From the NCBI RefSeq assembly GCF_026624755.1, contig NZ_JAPMXC010000001.1, forward strand, positions 1,221,219 to 1,285,218: DNA of 64,000 nucleotides. Reading direction: 5' to 3'. Below the pieces are notes generated by a model, which did no database searches, had not been told where the DNA came from, and worked only from the letters and a program-made list of their open reading frames with translations. Positions 35,426 to 45,714 of the stretch are shown one piece after another. The translations under genes were made by a program, and so were the position numbers. Source of the stretch: Robbsia betulipollinis (GTDB taxonomy: Bacteria > Pseudomonadota > Gammaproteobacteria > Burkholderiales > Burkholderiaceae). The stretch's first letter is position 1. Each line of letters opens with the position of its first letter.

Positions 35426-37618
35426 TCATGCCCAGCCGCACGCGGTCATGAGCATGTCGATCAGCTTGATACCGGGAAACGGGATCAACAGCCCTCCCAC
35501 GCCATAGAGCACTAGATTGCGGCGCAGCAGCGCGGCGGCGCCCAGTGGCCGGTACGTCACGCCCTTGAGCGCGAGCGGGATCAGCACGACGATGATCAGG
35601 GCATTGAAGATCACCGCCGAGAGGATCGCCGACGACGGTGAGTGCAGATGCATGATGTCGAGCGCCCGCAACTGCGGATAGGTGGTCGCGAAGGCCGCGG
35701 GAATGATCGCGAAGTATTTGGCGACATCGTTGGCGATCGAGAACGTCGTGAGCGAGCCGCGCGTCATCAGCATCTGCTTGCCGATCTCGACGATCTCGAT
35801 CAGTTTGGTCGGGTTCGAATCCAGGTCGACCATATTGCCGGCCTCCTTCGCGGCCTGCGTGCCGGTGTTCATGGCCACCGCGACATCGGCCTGGGCCAGC
35901 GCGGGCGCGTCGTTGGTGCCGTCGCCGGTCATCGCCACCAGCCGCCCCTCTGCCTGATGCGCACGGATCATCGCCAGCTTGGCCTCCGGCGTGGCTTCCG
36001 CGAGAAAATCGTCGACGCCCGCCTCCGCGGCGATGGCCGCCGCCGTGAGCCGGTTGTCGCCGGTGATCATCACGGTCTCGATGCCCATCCTGCGCAATTC
36101 CGCGAACCGTTCCTTGATGCCGCCCTTGACGATATCCTTCAACTCGATGACGCCGACGACGCGGGCCGACCCGTCGCGCCGCTCGGCGACCACCAGCGGC
36201 GTGCTGCCGCGACGCGACATCTCGTCCACGGTCGTGCGTACGCCCTCCGGATAGTGGCCACCGTGCGCCTCGACATATTGCCGCATCGCGCTCGCCGCAC
36301 CCTTGCGAATCTCCCGCTCGGGAAGGTCCACGCCGCTCATTCGGGTCTGCGCGCTGAAGCCGATGAACGTGGCCTGCAACTGCGTCATGTCGCGCTCGCG
36401 CAGATTGAAGCGCTGCTTGGCCAGCACCACGATACTGCGCCCCTCGGGCGTCTCGTCGGCCAGCGACGCCAATTGCGCCGCGTCCGCGAGCGTCTCCTCG
36501 CCGATCCCCGGCGCCGGCGCGAACGACGACGCCTGCCGGTTGCCCAGGGTGATGGTGCCGGTCTTGTCGAGCAGCAGCACGTCGACGTCGCCCGCCGCTT
36601 CCACCGCGCGCCCCGACGTGGCGATGACGTTGGCCTGCAGCATCCGGCTCATGCCGGCGACGCCGATCGCCGACATCAGGCCGCCGATCGTGGTGGGAAT
36701 CAGGCACACCAGCAACGCCACCAGCGCGGTGATGCTGACGACCTGTCCGGCTTTCGCGATCTCGACGGCGAACATCGAGAACGGCAGCAGCGTCGCCGTC
36801 GCGAACAGCAGCACCAGCGTCAGCGCCACCAGCAGGATCGTCAGCGCGATCTCGTTGGGCGTTTTCTGGCGCCTGGCGCCCTCGACCATCGCGATCATCC
36901 GGTCCAGAAACGCCTCGCCCGGGTTGACCGTGACGCGCACCACGATCCAGTCCGACAACACACGCGTGCCGCCCGTCACCGCGCAGAAATCGCCGCCCGA
37001 CTCCCGGATCACCGGCGCGGATTCGCCGGTGATGGCGGATTCATCGACCGCCGCGACACCGTCGATCACGTCGCCGTCGGCGGGCACGGTATCGCCCGCC
37101 TGGATCAGCACCGCATCTCCCTTGCGCAGCGCGGCAGCGTTCGTCAGGGCGATGGCGGCCTGCGCGTGCACGAAGGGCTGCGCCGGCGGCGTGCTCAACT
37201 TGCGCGCCATCACATCGCGCTTGGCGTGGCGCAGCGATGCCGCCTGCGCCTTCGAGCGGCCCTCCGCCAGCGCCTCGGCGAAATTCGCGAACAGCACCGT
37301 GAACCAGAGCCAGAGCGTGATGGCCAGGATGAAACCCGCGGGCGCCGCCGCGACGCCGGTCAACGCGGCCAGCCACAGCACCGTGGTAAGGAGGCTGCCC
37401 ACGTAGACGCAGAACATCACCGGGTTGCGCAACTGGGTACGCGGTGCGAGCTTGCGCAATGCCTCGATGCAGGCGGGCCTGAGCAGGGCGGGATCGAACA
37501 TCGCACGCGTGGCCGAGCGCGGCACGCCGTTGCGCTCCGGATCCGGGGGACCGCCGGGCGCGCTCGCGCTGCCGGGCGCGGCGGCCGCTGCCGCCGTTTT
37601 CTGGATGATCGACGTCAT
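35426..37618 (-). CDS. kdpB: Potassium-transporting P-type ATPase subunit B
   Basis: The 730-residue P-type ATPase has the phosphorylated Asp351 ([10 protein letters not shown]), the actuator loop TGES (residues 197-200), the KdpB-type helix motif [13 protein letters not shown], the nucleotide site KGAAS and the hinge [17 protein letters not shown]. It drives potassium uptake by ATP hydrolysis. The first ~35 residues (Ala/Pro/Gly rich) are an extension not needed for the fold. AAGGA precedes the ATG. It lies 41 bases after kdpA, within a gap that also holds the start of a tandem repeat. Confidence 0.95.
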   Translation of the reverse strand: MTSIIQKTAAAAAAPGSASAPGGPPDPERNGVPRSATRAMFDPALLRPACIEALRKLAPRTQLRNPVMFCVYVGSLLTTVLWLAALTGVAAAPAGFILAITLWLWFTVLFANFAEALAEGRSKAQAASLRHAKRDVMARKLSTPPAQPFVHAQAAIALTNAAALRKGDAVLIQAGDTVPADGDVIDGVAAVDESAITGESAPVIRESGGDFCAVTGGTRVLSDWIVVRVTVNPGEAFLDRMIAMVEGARRQKTPNEIALTILLVALTLVLLFATATLLPFSMFAVEIAKAGQVVSITALVALLVCLIPTTIGGLMSAIGVAGMSRMLQANVIATSGRAVEAAGDVDVLLLDKTGTITLGNRQASSFAPAPGIGEETLADAAQLASLADETPEGRSIVVLAKQRFNLRERDMTQLQATFIGFSAQTRMSGVDLPEREIRKGAASAMRQYVEAHGGHYPEGVRTTVDEMSRRGSTPLVVAERRDGSARVVGVIELKDIVKGGIKERFAELRRMGIETVMITGDNRLTAAAIAAEAGVDDFLAEATPEAKLAMIRAHQAEGRLVAMTGDGTNDAPALAQADVAVAMNTGTQAAKEAGNMVDLDSNPTKLIEIVEIGKQMLMTRGSLTTFSIANDVAKYFAIIPAAFATTYPQLRALDIMHLHSPSSAILSAVIFNALIIVVLIPLALKGVTYRPLGAAALLRRNLVLYGVGGLLIPFPGIKLIDMLMTACGWA

Positions 37619-37653
37619 CGTTTTTCCTTGGTCGGAAAGAGGCTTATGGGGTG

Positions 37654-37717
37654 GCGGGCTTATCGAGTCGCGGGCTTATCGAGTCGCGGGCTCAGGGGGT
37701 CGCGGGCCTGGGGAGTC
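37654..37717. repeat. Four-copy 16-bp tandem repeat over the kdpA 3' end
   Basis: Units read on the plus strand: 37654-37669 and 37670-37685 are identical (GCGGGCTTATCGAGTC). 37686-37701 and 37702-37717 keep GCGGGC at the start and GTC at the end but differ inside. A fainter fifth unit lies at 37638-37653. The array covers the last ~19 codons of kdpA, its stop codon and the start of the kdpA-kdpB gap. Because 16 is not a multiple of 3, gain or loss of a unit would change the reading frame of the KdpA tail. Confidence 0.8.
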
Positions 37718-39516
37718 GCACGCATCGTCAGGTGCTCGACCACCGGGCCGAGCGCGAGCGCGGGAACATAGGTCAGCGCGCCCACCAGCACGATCGTGCC
37801 CAGCAGCAGCGTGACGAACAGCGGGCCATGGGTCGGCAGGGTCCCGGCGGTCTGCGCCAGCCGCTTCTTGCCCGCCAGCGCCCCCGCGATCGCCAGCACC
37901 GGCACGATCCAGACAAAGCGTCCCAGCCACATCGCAATGCCCAGCAGGACGTTGTAGAACGGCGTATTGACCGTCAGTCCCGCAAAGGCGCTGCCATTGT
38001 TGTTGGCGGCCGACGAGAACGCGTACAGCACCTCGGAGAAACCGTGCGCGCCCGGGTTCAGGATCCCGGCCGCGCCGGCGCGCGACATGACGGCGATGGC
38101 CGTCCCGATCAACACCAGGAACGGCGTGAGCAGGACCGCCACTGCCACCATCTTCATTTCATAGGCCTCGATCTTCTTGCCGAGATACTCCGGCGTGCGG
38201 CCGATCATCAAACCGGCGATGAACACCGCCAGCACCGCGAAGGCGAGCATGCTGTAAAGCCCCGACCCCACGCCGCCGAAGATCATCTCCCCCAGCTGCA
38301 TGAACAGCATCGGCACCAGGCCGCCCAGCGGCGTCAGCGAATCGTGCGCCGCATCGGTGGCGCCGCTGGACGTTGCCGTGGTCGTCACCGTGAAGAGCGC
38401 CGACTGCGCGATGCCGAAGCGCGTTTCCTTGCCCTCCGCATTGCCGCCCGCTTGCAGCGCGCCCGCGTCCTGATCGACATGCAGCGTCGCGAACACCGGG
38501 TTGCCCGACTGTTCGAACGCCAGTTCGGCGCCCACCCCCACCGCGAACGCGATCGTCATCGCCGCCAGCAACGCCTTGCCCTGCCGCCGGTCGCCGACCA
38601 TCTCGCCGAACACCACGCACAGCGCCGCGGGAATCAGCAGCATCGCCAGCACCTGGACGACATTGCTGAGCGGCGTGGGGTTTTCGAAGGGATGCGCGGA
38701 ATTGGCGTTGAAGAATCCGCCGCCATTGGTGCCGACCAGCTTGATCGCTTCCTGGGAGGCCACGGGGCCGAGCGCGAGCGTCTGCCGGTCGGCCTTGCCG
38801 TCCTGCATCACCGGAGTGCCTTGCGCATCCTTCAGCGGGTTGCCCGCCGCGTCCAGTTTCGGCGTCTGATAGGTTGTGGTTTGCAGCGTCGCCACCTCCC
38901 GCGACGGCGCGAAGGTCTGGATCACGCCCTGGCTCGCCAGCACGAGCGCCACCCCCACCGCGAGCGGCGCCAGCACGTACAGGGTGATGCGCGTAAGGTC
39001 GACCCAGAAGTTGCCGATCGTCGCCGCGCCGTGCCGCGCGAAACCCCGGATCAACGCGACCGCCACCGCGATGCCGGTTGCCGCCGACAGGAAATTCTGC
39101 ACGGTCAGCCCGACCATCTGCGCGAAATAGCCGAGCGTGCCTTCGCCGCCGTATTCCTGCCAGTTCGTATTGGTGACGAAGCTCACCGCCGTGTTGAACG
39201 CGGCGTCGGGCGTCATCGCCGCCATTGCCTGGGGATTCAGCGGCAGCCATTGTTGCAGGCGCAGAATCGCGTAGAGGAACACCGTTCCCAACCCGCTGAA
39301 GAGCAGCAGCGAGAACCCGTAACGCCGCCACGACATTTCCGCGTCGGGGTCCACGCCGGCGAGCTTGTAGAGCCCGCTTTCGAGCGGGCGGCCCAGCCGG
39401 CGGACCGCCCAGGCGGACCCGTCGAAAACGGATGTCATGTACCGTCCCAGCGGAAAGGCGAGCACGAGCAGGACCGCGATGACCAGAAGCGGCTGCAGCA
39501 AGGTAGGCGCGTTCAT
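37660..39516 (-). CDS. kdpA: Potassium-transporting ATPase subunit A
   Basis: The 618-residue membrane protein has about ten helices and four potassium-channel-like selectivity loops ([39 protein letters not shown], a [13 protein letters not shown] loop and [15 protein letters not shown]). It forms the potassium entry path of KdpFABC. The C-terminal tail ([17 protein letters not shown]) is encoded by a 16-bp tandem repeat and looks unlike other KdpA ends. The ATG overlaps the kdpF stop (ATGA). Confidence 0.95.
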   Translation of the reverse strand: MNAPTLLQPLLVIAVLLVLAFPLGRYMTSVFDGSAWAVRRLGRPLESGLYKLAGVDPDAEMSWRRYGFSLLLFSGLGTVFLYAILRLQQWLPLNPQAMAAMTPDAAFNTAVSFVTNTNWQEYGGEGTLGYFAQMVGLTVQNFLSAATGIAVAVALIRGFARHGAATIGNFWVDLTRITLYVLAPLAVGVALVLASQGVIQTFAPSREVATLQTTTYQTPKLDAAGNPLKDAQGTPVMQDGKADRQTLALGPVASQEAIKLVGTNGGGFFNANSAHPFENPTPLSNVVQVLAMLLIPAALCVVFGEMVGDRRQGKALLAAMTIAFAVGVGAELAFEQSGNPVFATLHVDQDAGALQAGGNAEGKETRFGIAQSALFTVTTTATSSGATDAAHDSLTPLGGLVPMLFMQLGEMIFGGVGSGLYSMLAFAVLAVFIAGLMIGRTPEYLGKKIEAYEMKMVAVAVLLTPFLVLIGTAIAVMSRAGAAGILNPGAHGFSEVLYAFSSAANNNGSAFAGLTVNTPFYNVLLGIAMWLGRFVWIVPVLAIAGALAGKKRLAQTAGTLPTHGPLFVTLLLGTIVLVGALTYVPALALGPVVEHLTMRATPQARDPLSPRLDKPATR

Positions 39517-39608
39517 TCCAGATCCTCTGCCTTGAGCAGTGCGTAGACGAGATAGACGAACAACAGCAACGACGACGCGCCGGCCAGCCATACCGTCCAC
39601 GTGATCAT
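39513..39608 (-). CDS. kdpF: Potassium-transporting ATPase small subunit F
   Basis: This is a 31-residue single-helix peptide ([20 protein letters not shown], then [11 protein letters not shown]). The size, one hydrophobic span and acidic LKAEDLE-type end match KdpF, which stabilises the complex. The stop overlaps the kdpA ATG, and its own ATG overlaps the stop of a further small ORF upstream, giving a chain of ATGA junctions. Confidence 0.88.
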   Translation of the reverse strand: MITWTVWLAGASSLLLFVYLVYALLKAEDLE

Positions 39609-39709
39609 GGCCGGCCCCCGGGGGCGCGGCGCAGCCTGTCGCAGGCAATGATCAGCAAGGCGCTCAACGCGCAGAAACCGGCGATGCCGGCGAGATAGAA
39701 CACGTCCAT
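39605..39709 (-). CDS. Small membrane peptide upstream of kdpF, 34 residues
   Basis: The short frame encodes [19 protein letters not shown] followed by [15 protein letters not shown]: one hydrophobic helix, a Cys-Asp-Arg-Leu motif at its cytoplasmic border and a basic tail. The stop overlaps the kdpF start (ATGA), so it is coupled to the kdp operon as its first gene. Similar tiny helices ending in ACDRL are, to my knowledge, seen before kdpF in other proteobacteria, but no role is established. It may be an extra accessory peptide of the Kdp pump or of KdpD sensing. Confidence 0.6.
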   Translation of the reverse strand: MDVFYLAGIAGFCALSALLIIACDRLRRAPGGRP

Positions 39710-39770
39710 TTTTTCTTCGACCTCGGGAACCCATTTGACTGGATCGAAGCGTATCCGAACGCGTATCAAT

Positions 39771-39783
39771 TTCTTGACAAGAA
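39771..39783. promoter_or_regulatory. 13-bp palindrome upstream of the kdp operon
   Basis: A perfect palindrome TTCTTG-A-CAAGAA lies 62 bases upstream of the first kdp start codon. The minus strand across it contains TTGTCA (39775-39780), a good -35 candidate, although no matching -10 was recognised. The position suits an operator; whether KdpE binds here is unknown, as the E. coli KdpE site is not a palindrome of this kind. Confidence 0.4.
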
Positions 39784-39915
39784 TCGGGGCGGCGTCATCA
39801 AGAAACCGTAAAGATTTCGATAGGCGTCGGGGTGCGGCCGATTCCAGCGGGGTCGGGAGGCGTTCGCGCTTGCCGCACGCGAGATGTCGAACAGGTCCGG
39901 GAGGGAGGATCCCGG

Positions 39916-40437
39916 TCAGCGGCCGTGTTCGACCCGATGCGGTCGCGCGGCATCACGGGCGAATGCCGTGACCTGGTCGGTGGTGGTCAAACGTACCTTG
40001 TCACGCGTGAAGGTATGGAATATCGCCGCATGGGCAGAGTACGAACTCGATCCGCTACGCGACCGGTACGTCTTCGCCCATTCCAATAATGACTCGAAAG
40101 ATTGCGCTGACGCGCCGCGCCGCATGCCGCGTCGTTGAACGTTTGCGACACATTCGGACTCGTCGATGCCGAGCCAGACCAGCGCGGTGGCGGCGGGAAG
40201 AATCTCGGACACGATCCAACCGTAGATGCCCTCGATCACCCAGCGCTCCGCGTCAGCAGCCGCGCGCGCCATCGCGATCACGTCTTCTCGCTTCCGGGCC
40301 AGGTCATATCCCCCGGACTCCCAATTGAACAGGTCGAGATCGATCCACGTGCCACCTTGCAAAACGGCCAATCGCTCTGCGAGCCAGCTCTTTCCCGACC
40401 CCGAGTTTCCGATCACCAGGGTTTTTGCGAGATTCAT
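39916..40437 (-). CDS. P-loop NTPase, adenylate-kinase/FlaR-like
   Basis: The 173-residue protein starts with a Walker A loop (VIGNSGSGKSWLAERLA, residues 8-24), followed by TWIDLDLFNWE and ERWVIEGIYGWI, the pattern of small kinase-like proteins often annotated as FlaR or as topology modulation proteins. A basic lid-like stretch (QRRGMRRG) follows. The substrate is not known. It lies between the kdp promoter region and a LysR gene and shares no clear operon with either. Confidence 0.75.
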   Translation of the reverse strand: MNLAKTLVIGNSGSGKSWLAERLAVLQGGTWIDLDLFNWESGGYDLARKREDVIAMARAAADAERWVIEGIYGWIVSEILPAATALVWLGIDESECVANVQRRGMRRGASAQSFESLLEWAKTYRSRSGSSSYSAHAAIFHTFTRDKVRLTTTDQVTAFARDAARPHRVEHGR

Positions 40438-40487
40438 TCGTTAGGGTTCACATTGGATTCGACGAGATATCGCTGCAACGCCGGCAC

Positions 40488-41444
40488 TCACGCGCGTTTC
40501 TTCTTTTCCGATTTGGTGACCAGATGCGCACTGAAATGCGCGATCATGAAATCCACGAACACCCGCACTTTCGGCGGCAATTGCCGATTGCTGGCCCACA
40601 CCACGTGGAAAGTATTCGAGTCCGTCAAATAATTGTCCATAAACGTCTTCAGGCGGCCATCCGCCACCGCGTGCCTCACGGAAAAATCGGGCACACAGGT
40701 CACCCCGCGTCCCGCCAGCGCCATATGCAGCAGCGCATCGAGGCTGGTACACACCAGGGTAGTAGGCAGTGCCAAACCGGACGCACCGGTAGTCGCATGT
40801 GACAGCGGCCATCGGTAGAGTTTCCCCGTGGTCGACCAACGATAGTGCAGACACGCATGGCTCAGGAGGTCCGCCGGTTTCGTCGGCGTGCCCTTTTTCT
40901 CCAGGTAAGCGGGAGACGCCACCAGACAGCCGCGATAGCGACCGAGCGCGCGCGATACAAGGCGCGAGTCATTGAGCGCGCTGCCACGAATCAGCACATC
41001 GAATCCTTCATCGATCAGATCCACCAGGCGGTCGGTGAAATCGAGATCCAGTTCGATTTCCGGATAGTGTGCCATGAACGCCGACAGCACCGGCAGCGCC
41101 AGCCCCGCCGATAGCGACAATCCCACCCTCAGCCTGCCTCGGGGGTGCGCGGTCATGGCGCTCAAGTCGTCTTCCGCGGCCTGAACCTCACCCAGGATGC
41201 GCTTGCACCTTTCCAGGAAAACGTCGCCTTCAGAGGTCAGGCGCACCGCGCGGGTACTGCGTTGAAACAGCCGTACCCCAACGCGTTCTTCCAGTCTGGA
41301 AACGCTTTTGCTCACTGCCGAAGCGGAAATCCCCAACGCACGGCCAGCGGCGGCGAAGCTCTGCGTGCGCGCCGTCTGAACGAAGACTTCCAGACCGCCC
41401 AATGCCCCGAAATGCTCCACAGTCACCTCTCGACGGCCATTCAT
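40488..41444 (-). CDS. LysR family transcriptional regulator
   Basis: The 318-residue product has an N-terminal HTH (LEVFVQTARTQSFAAAGRAL, then ISASAVSKSVSRLEERVG, LFQRSTRAVRLTSEGD) and a co-inducer domain with DVLIRGSALNDSRLVSRALG, typical of the DsdC/PtrR-like and related DNA-binding group. Start choice is uncertain: the ATG at 41444 has AGGA 11 bases away; a GTG at 41420 has GAGAGG at good spacing; an ATG at 41489 has no site. It is divergent from a SnoaL-like gene, which is the likely target. Confidence 0.88.
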   Translation of the reverse strand: MNGRREVTVEHFGALGGLEVFVQTARTQSFAAAGRALGISASAVSKSVSRLEERVGVRLFQRSTRAVRLTSEGDVFLERCKRILGEVQAAEDDLSAMTAHPRGRLRVGLSLSAGLALPVLSAFMAHYPEIELDLDFTDRLVDLIDEGFDVLIRGSALNDSRLVSRALGRYRGCLVASPAYLEKKGTPTKPADLLSHACLHYRWSTTGKLYRWPLSHATTGASGLALPTTLVCTSLDALLHMALAGRGVTCVPDFSVRHAVADGRLKTFMDNYLTDSNTFHVVWASNRQLPPKVRVFVDFMIAHFSAHLVTKSEKKKRA

Positions 41445-41671
41445 GACATTTTTGTCCTGGCTGGGATGAACCTGGACCGTGGTAATCATAACCGGCGGAG
41501 GGCATTAGGATGACGACTGGTCGCTGCCCATCAACGGCCGGCAAACCGGCGCTCACATCTGCGCGCTGCTTATCCGGATTCGGGATTCACGCGAGCAATC
41601 GCCCGGAACGCCTGGCGTTCCGCCAACGCAACGCAAGGCTGGGCAGACGGTCCGGCCAGGAGAGAACGCGC

Positions 41672-42094
41672 ATGATCAGCACAGAACACCTCAATGCCTA
41701 CCTCGACGCCATGGGCCGGCGCGATGTCGAAGGAACCAAGGCGCATATGGCGGATAACGTCGTCCTCAGAAGCCCGATCGTGCCTGCTCCTTTCGAAGGG
41801 AAAGCGCGGGTCGGCGAGGTTCTGCATCATCTTCTCGGCCTGGTGGAGGCCTTCGAACCCAGGCTGCTCCTGCGCGACGGCGCCGATTTCGTCGCCGTTT
41901 TCACGATCAGACTCGGCGACCACGTCATCGACGGCATGGATCATATGCATCTGAACGATGCAGGCCTGGTGGATAGCATGACGGTGGCATGGCGCCCGCT
42001 TCCGGCCATCGTCGCAGTCCAGCAGAGGCTGGCGCCGAAATTGGGCGGGAAGGCCATGCGGCTCGTTCCCCTTGATCAGTCGCGCAGCTTGTGA
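41672..42094 (+). CDS. SnoaL-like / NTF2-like protein
   Basis: The 140-residue protein fits the small cone-shaped NTF2/SnoaL fold: an N-terminal helix (HLNAYLDAMGRRDVEGTKAH), the strand MADNVVLRSPIV, the loop PFEGKARVGEVLHHLLGL and the strands FVAVFTIRLGDHVIDGMDHM. Members are diverse isomerases, cyclases or ligand binders; no function can be assigned. AGGAGAG precedes the ATG. It is divergent from the LysR gene and is probably under its control. Confidence 0.75.
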   Translation: MISTEHLNAYLDAMGRRDVEGTKAHMADNVVLRSPIVPAPFEGKARVGEVLHHLLGLVEAFEPRLLLRDGADFVAVFTIRLGDHVIDGMDHMHLNDAGLVDSMTVAWRPLPAIVAVQQRLAPKLGGKAMRLVPLDQSRSL

Positions 42095-42115
42095 ACCGTT
42101 CGCGGGCGACTGCCG

Positions 42116-42520
42116 TTACTGCGTCGGAGGGACAGCGGGCGTGGCCAGCGGCTCCCCTTTGCGGACAACGTGCACGGTGACAAGCTGGACGGGAACGTTG
42201 CCATCGTTGCGCACGCCATGTATCGCGCCGGCGGGCACGACGAAGCTGCCGCCCGACGCCACCTCCCGTTCAGGATTTCCCGCCACCAGCACCTTCAGCG
42301 CGCCCGACTCGACATAGGCTATTTCGTCGCCCGGATGGGTATGCCAGCCCAATTTGCCGCCCGGCAGCACGGTGACGCGCGAGACGACCGCCTCGCGACC
42401 GGGCACCGAGATGTCGGACTTCAAAACCTCCGTGCGCGTCACGCCCACGGTCTGGGAAAGGCAGACCGATGCCGATGCCGTGAGTAACATCCCCATAATC
42501 AAGTGCCGTGCTGTTTTCAT
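42116..42520 (-). CDS. Exported cupin-domain protein
   Basis: The 134-residue precursor has a signal peptide (MGMLLTASASVCLSQ) and one cupin barrel. Motif 1 reads GWHTHPGDEIAYVESG, with the two His and the Glu that bind metal; motif 2 reads GGSFVVPAGAIHGVRN, with the third His. All four metal ligands are kept, so an enzyme (for example a small dioxygenase) or a metal-dependent sensor in the periplasm is possible. AGAGGA precedes the ATG. It lies 104 bases after the alpha/beta hydrolase gene, which is on the same strand. Confidence 0.85.
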   Translation of the reverse strand: MKTARHLIMGMLLTASASVCLSQTVGVTRTEVLKSDISVPGREAVVSRVTVLPGGKLGWHTHPGDEIAYVESGALKVLVAGNPEREVASGGSFVVPAGAIHGVRNDGNVPVQLVTVHVVRKGEPLATPAVPPTQ

Positions 42521-42624
42521 GCAAATTCCTCTCGGTTTTCGTTCGCAAATCAAAGGTACGACGTTTCGCGGACCTCCGTGATGGAGACCCGCGAAACGTC
42601 TGCAACGCACCATGCCTCGTCGAC

Positions 42625-43719
42625 TCAATGCTCGGCGAGCAATTGAATCAGATACTGTTTCCATGCCTCGGGATGCGTCTGCGTCTGATGTCCGAAAGAG
42701 TGCCCGGCCGTCTCGGGTACTTCGACGTAACGGCCGTGCGGTACGGAGGGGATCAGCCGCTGCATCACGCCGAGATCGGTCGCATTGAGCAGATCGTCGG
42801 CAAAATTGACGGCCAGCAGCTTCGCGCGAATCTGGTTCAGGCGCGCCGTCGGGTTGTAATCCCACGAGGATTCGAACCAGTACAGCACATCGTTCGCGTC
42901 GTTCTTGCCGCCCTCCTTCACCAAACTGTCGTAGAGATGGGTAGCCGCCTCACGGGTGGGCGCCTGGGCCTGCAACTGCGTGGGGTTGACGGTGAGTACG
43001 GCGAAGATCGGCATGACGCGCAGCCATTGAACCGGCGCGGTCGTGTAGTCACCGCCCTGCCAGCCAGGATCGTTGCGGATTGCGCCGACCACCATCTGTC
43101 GCCAGAGCCAGTTGCGCCCGGCGATGGGGATCGGCTGACTGACCACGGGCATCAACGCGTCGGCCATATCGGGATAACGTTCGCCCCACATCCACGTTTG
43201 CATGCCGCCCATCGAGACGCCGAGCACCAGACGTAAATGCGTGATGTGCAGGCCATCCTCCAGCAGCTGATGATTGGCTTCGATCACGTCGTTATAACCG
43301 TAGCGCGGGAAGCGAATGCCCATGCCATCGCTGGGCTTGCTGGAACCGCCGCGGCCCAGGCCATCCGGGATCACGATGAAATAGCGTTGCGCGTCGAGCG
43401 GTTGACCCGGGGCAAAAAGCTCGCGGCGCATGAGAGGCGTCAAAAACTCCTTGCTGGTGCCCGTCGTCCCGTGCATCAACAACACCGCATTGTCGACGCG
43501 CCCCTGCGCGTCGCGCCGCGGTGTACCGATGGTCACGTAGTGAATCCGCACTTCCGGCAGCGTCGTGCCCTCGGAAAAGTGGAAATCACGCGCGGTGAAG
43601 TCCGCGCTTTGTTCCGGAACGGTCACCGCATCGGCGTCGGCCGCATGCGCCGTGTCGATGGTGACGAGGGCGGCCACACATAACCCGACCGCGATCTTGA
43701 AAAATCCTGATGGCAACAT
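42625..43719 (-). CDS. Exported alpha/beta hydrolase, homoserine acetyltransferase-like
   Basis: The 364-residue precursor has a signal peptide ending near TAHA|A. The fold matches the MetX-type alpha/beta hydrolases: VRIHYVTIGTP, VLLMHGTTGTS, the nucleophile elbow GVSMGGMQ (Ser169), the acid in NFADDLLNAT and the final His in ETAGHSFGH. Export argues against methionine synthesis, so it is more likely a periplasmic esterase or acyltransferase. The ATG at 43719 has GGA 6 bases upstream; an in-frame TTG seven codons earlier is less likely. Cupin gene follows on the same strand. Confidence 0.85.
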   Translation of the reverse strand: MLPSGFFKIAVGLCVAALVTIDTAHAADADAVTVPEQSADFTARDFHFSEGTTLPEVRIHYVTIGTPRRDAQGRVDNAVLLMHGTTGTSKEFLTPLMRRELFAPGQPLDAQRYFIVIPDGLGRGGSSKPSDGMGIRFPRYGYNDVIEANHQLLEDGLHITHLRLVLGVSMGGMQTWMWGERYPDMADALMPVVSQPIPIAGRNWLWRQMVVGAIRNDPGWQGGDYTTAPVQWLRVMPIFAVLTVNPTQLQAQAPTREAATHLYDSLVKEGGKNDANDVLYWFESSWDYNPTARLNQIRAKLLAVNFADDLLNATDLGVMQRLIPSVPHGRYVEVPETAGHSFGHQTQTHPEAWKQYLIQLLAEH

Positions 43720-43906
43720 GCTTTTCCAGGCCCCTGGCAATGAACGGTCATCGCCGCGACGCGGGACCGCAGTCGTGACCGTCGATGGTTTTGAAAATCC
43801 GTGGCGTCATCGCACATCGGCCACGGACACGCATGACAAGAAAACTGCTTCGACTCTACCGGGCGCCGCTTCCGCACGCACGATGTCGTGCCTCGACTAC
43901 GTCACC

Positions 43907-45457
43907 TCAATGCGCCGCAAGCTGGAACACCCCTATGGCATCGGTCATGCGCGTGGCTTGTTCCGCGAGGGAAGACGCGGCCGCCGCGGCCTCTTCGACC
44001 AGTGCCGCATTTTGCTGCGTCACGTCGTCCATCTGTGCGACGGCTTTGTTGACTTGTTCAATGCCATCACTTTGTTCCTTCGACGCCAGGGAGATATCGT
44101 TCATGATGTCGGTGACACGACGCACCGTATCGTTTATTTTGGTCATGGTCTGTCCGGCCTGACCCACCAGCGCCGCGCCGCCGCCCACGCACTGAACGGA
44201 GTCGTCGATCAAGGTCTTGATGCCCTTCGCCGCCGTGGCGCTGCGTTGCGCGAGCGTGCGTACCTCGCCCGCCACCACCGCGAAGCCCCGGCCTTGTTCG
44301 CCCGCTCTCGCCGCCTCGACCGCCGCGTTGAGCGCGAGAATGTTCGTTTGAAATGCGATGCCCTCGATGATGCCGACGATCTCGGCCATCTCGTTCGAGC
44401 GCGCATTGATTTCGTTCATCGTCGATACCACCTTCGTGATCACTTCGCTGCCTTCATGCGCGACGTCCACCGCGTCGCGGGCAAGACCGCTGGCCTGCCG
44501 CGCGTTCTCGGCGTTCTGACGCACGGCCGTGGTCAGTTCGCCCATGCTTGCCGTGGTCTCCTCGAGCGAGGCTGCCTGTTCCTCGGTGCGTTGCGAGAGA
44601 TCGGTGTTGCCTGCCGCGATCTGGGCGGTGGCGGCGGAAATGGATTCCGCGCCATGACGTACCGAGCCTATCATGCCAGTAAAACGGGATTGCATGATGC
44701 GCAGGCCTTCCATCAGCTTTCCCATCTCATCCTTCGAACGCGCTTCGATACGTCGGCTCAGATCGCCATGGGCCATGGCGTGAAAGTGCGCCAGCGCCTC
44801 GTCGAGCGGACCGGCAATCGATTTGACCAAGGCATGCCATGCGAGTACCGCCATCGCCAGACCGATCAACAGGCCGCCCGCCGCCAACCAGACAATGGCA
44901 TGAAAGCGGTCCTGGGCGGCGTCGTAGCGGGCACGGGCCTGCACCGATTTCATCGCTTCGAGTTTTCCCGAACGGTCCGTAATTTCATTGAAAGGATTGG
45001 TCATCCTGTTCGAAATGAGGTCGGCCAGCCGCGCCGTGTCGCGTCGGTCGATGGCGGCGAACACATCGGCGACCGGCCCATTCATCGCAAGCTGACGTTT
45101 GGATTCAACGGCGTCGGATAACTGTCGTTCCTCCGCGTCGGCAGGAAGGTCGCGGTATTCTTTCCAGGCCTTGTCGGCGATCGCGAACTGCTCGCGCGCA
45201 TGGGCTTCCAGGCTGGCAATGTCGGGTCGATCGGGCTTGGCCGCTATCCGGTCGAGCACCAGCCGCCCCCGGGAATAGAAGAAGTTGAATTTTCCAAGCT
45301 CGAGCGCCGATGCCAGTTGGTGCGAGTACAGATCTTCTTGATCTGCATTGCTCATCGCAATCCCGGACAGGCCCAGTGCCGCGCCGACCGCCATCAGCAA
45401 GCCAAGAAAACCCATCGCGAAAGCCAAACGCAAACGGATCGAGATGTTGGAGAGCAT
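43907..45457 (-). CDS. Methyl-accepting chemotaxis protein
   Basis: The 516-residue transducer has two membrane helices ([19 protein letters not shown] and [18 protein letters not shown]) around a ~150-residue periplasmic four-helix-type sensor, a HAMP domain ([20 protein letters not shown]) and a signalling domain with the conserved hairpin [20 protein letters not shown]. It controls CheA/CheW in response to an unknown ligand. The C-terminus has no NWETF-type receptor-methylase tether. GAGG lies 5 bases before the ATG at 45457. No che genes are near. Confidence 0.92.
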   Translation of the reverse strand: MLSNISIRLRLAFAMGFLGLLMAVGAALGLSGIAMSNADQEDLYSHQLASALELGKFNFFYSRGRLVLDRIAAKPDRPDIASLEAHAREQFAIADKAWKEYRDLPADAEERQLSDAVESKRQLAMNGPVADVFAAIDRRDTARLADLISNRMTNPFNEITDRSGKLEAMKSVQARARYDAAQDRFHAIVWLAAGGLLIGLAMAVLAWHALVKSIAGPLDEALAHFHAMAHGDLSRRIEARSKDEMGKLMEGLRIMQSRFTGMIGSVRHGAESISAATAQIAAGNTDLSQRTEEQAASLEETTASMGELTTAVRQNAENARQASGLARDAVDVAHEGSEVITKVVSTMNEINARSNEMAEIVGIIEGIAFQTNILALNAAVEAARAGEQGRGFAVVAGEVRTLAQRSATAAKGIKTLIDDSVQCVGGGAALVGQAGQTMTKINDTVRRVTDIMNDISLASKEQSDGIEQVNKAVAQMDDVTQQNAALVEEAAAAASSLAEQATRMTDAIGVFQLAAH

Positions 45458-45714
45458 AGACGCCTCAAAAAAACACAACCATGACGGGAAATGTCCCGGC
45501 GGCAAATCGCGGACTCCATGGGGTTTACGGCAGGGAAACCGAAACCTGAACCGGGCTTTCGATGAATCGCGACCTGCACGGAATCGCGCGGGGTCCTGAC
45601 AATGACGTAAGGTTCGCCATCATCTTCTCGGCACGGGACACCCTCGCACCCGAACATCTCGTGCGCGACGGCAACGAAACCGGGTGGAAAGGCGAGATGG
45701 CGCCTTGCCGTGGA

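Noticed and set aside
41510-41671. Upstream extension of the SnoaL-like frame (54 extra codons)
   Set aside because: AGGAGAG directly precedes the ATG at 41672, and the extension is Arg/Ser-rich with no fold pattern.
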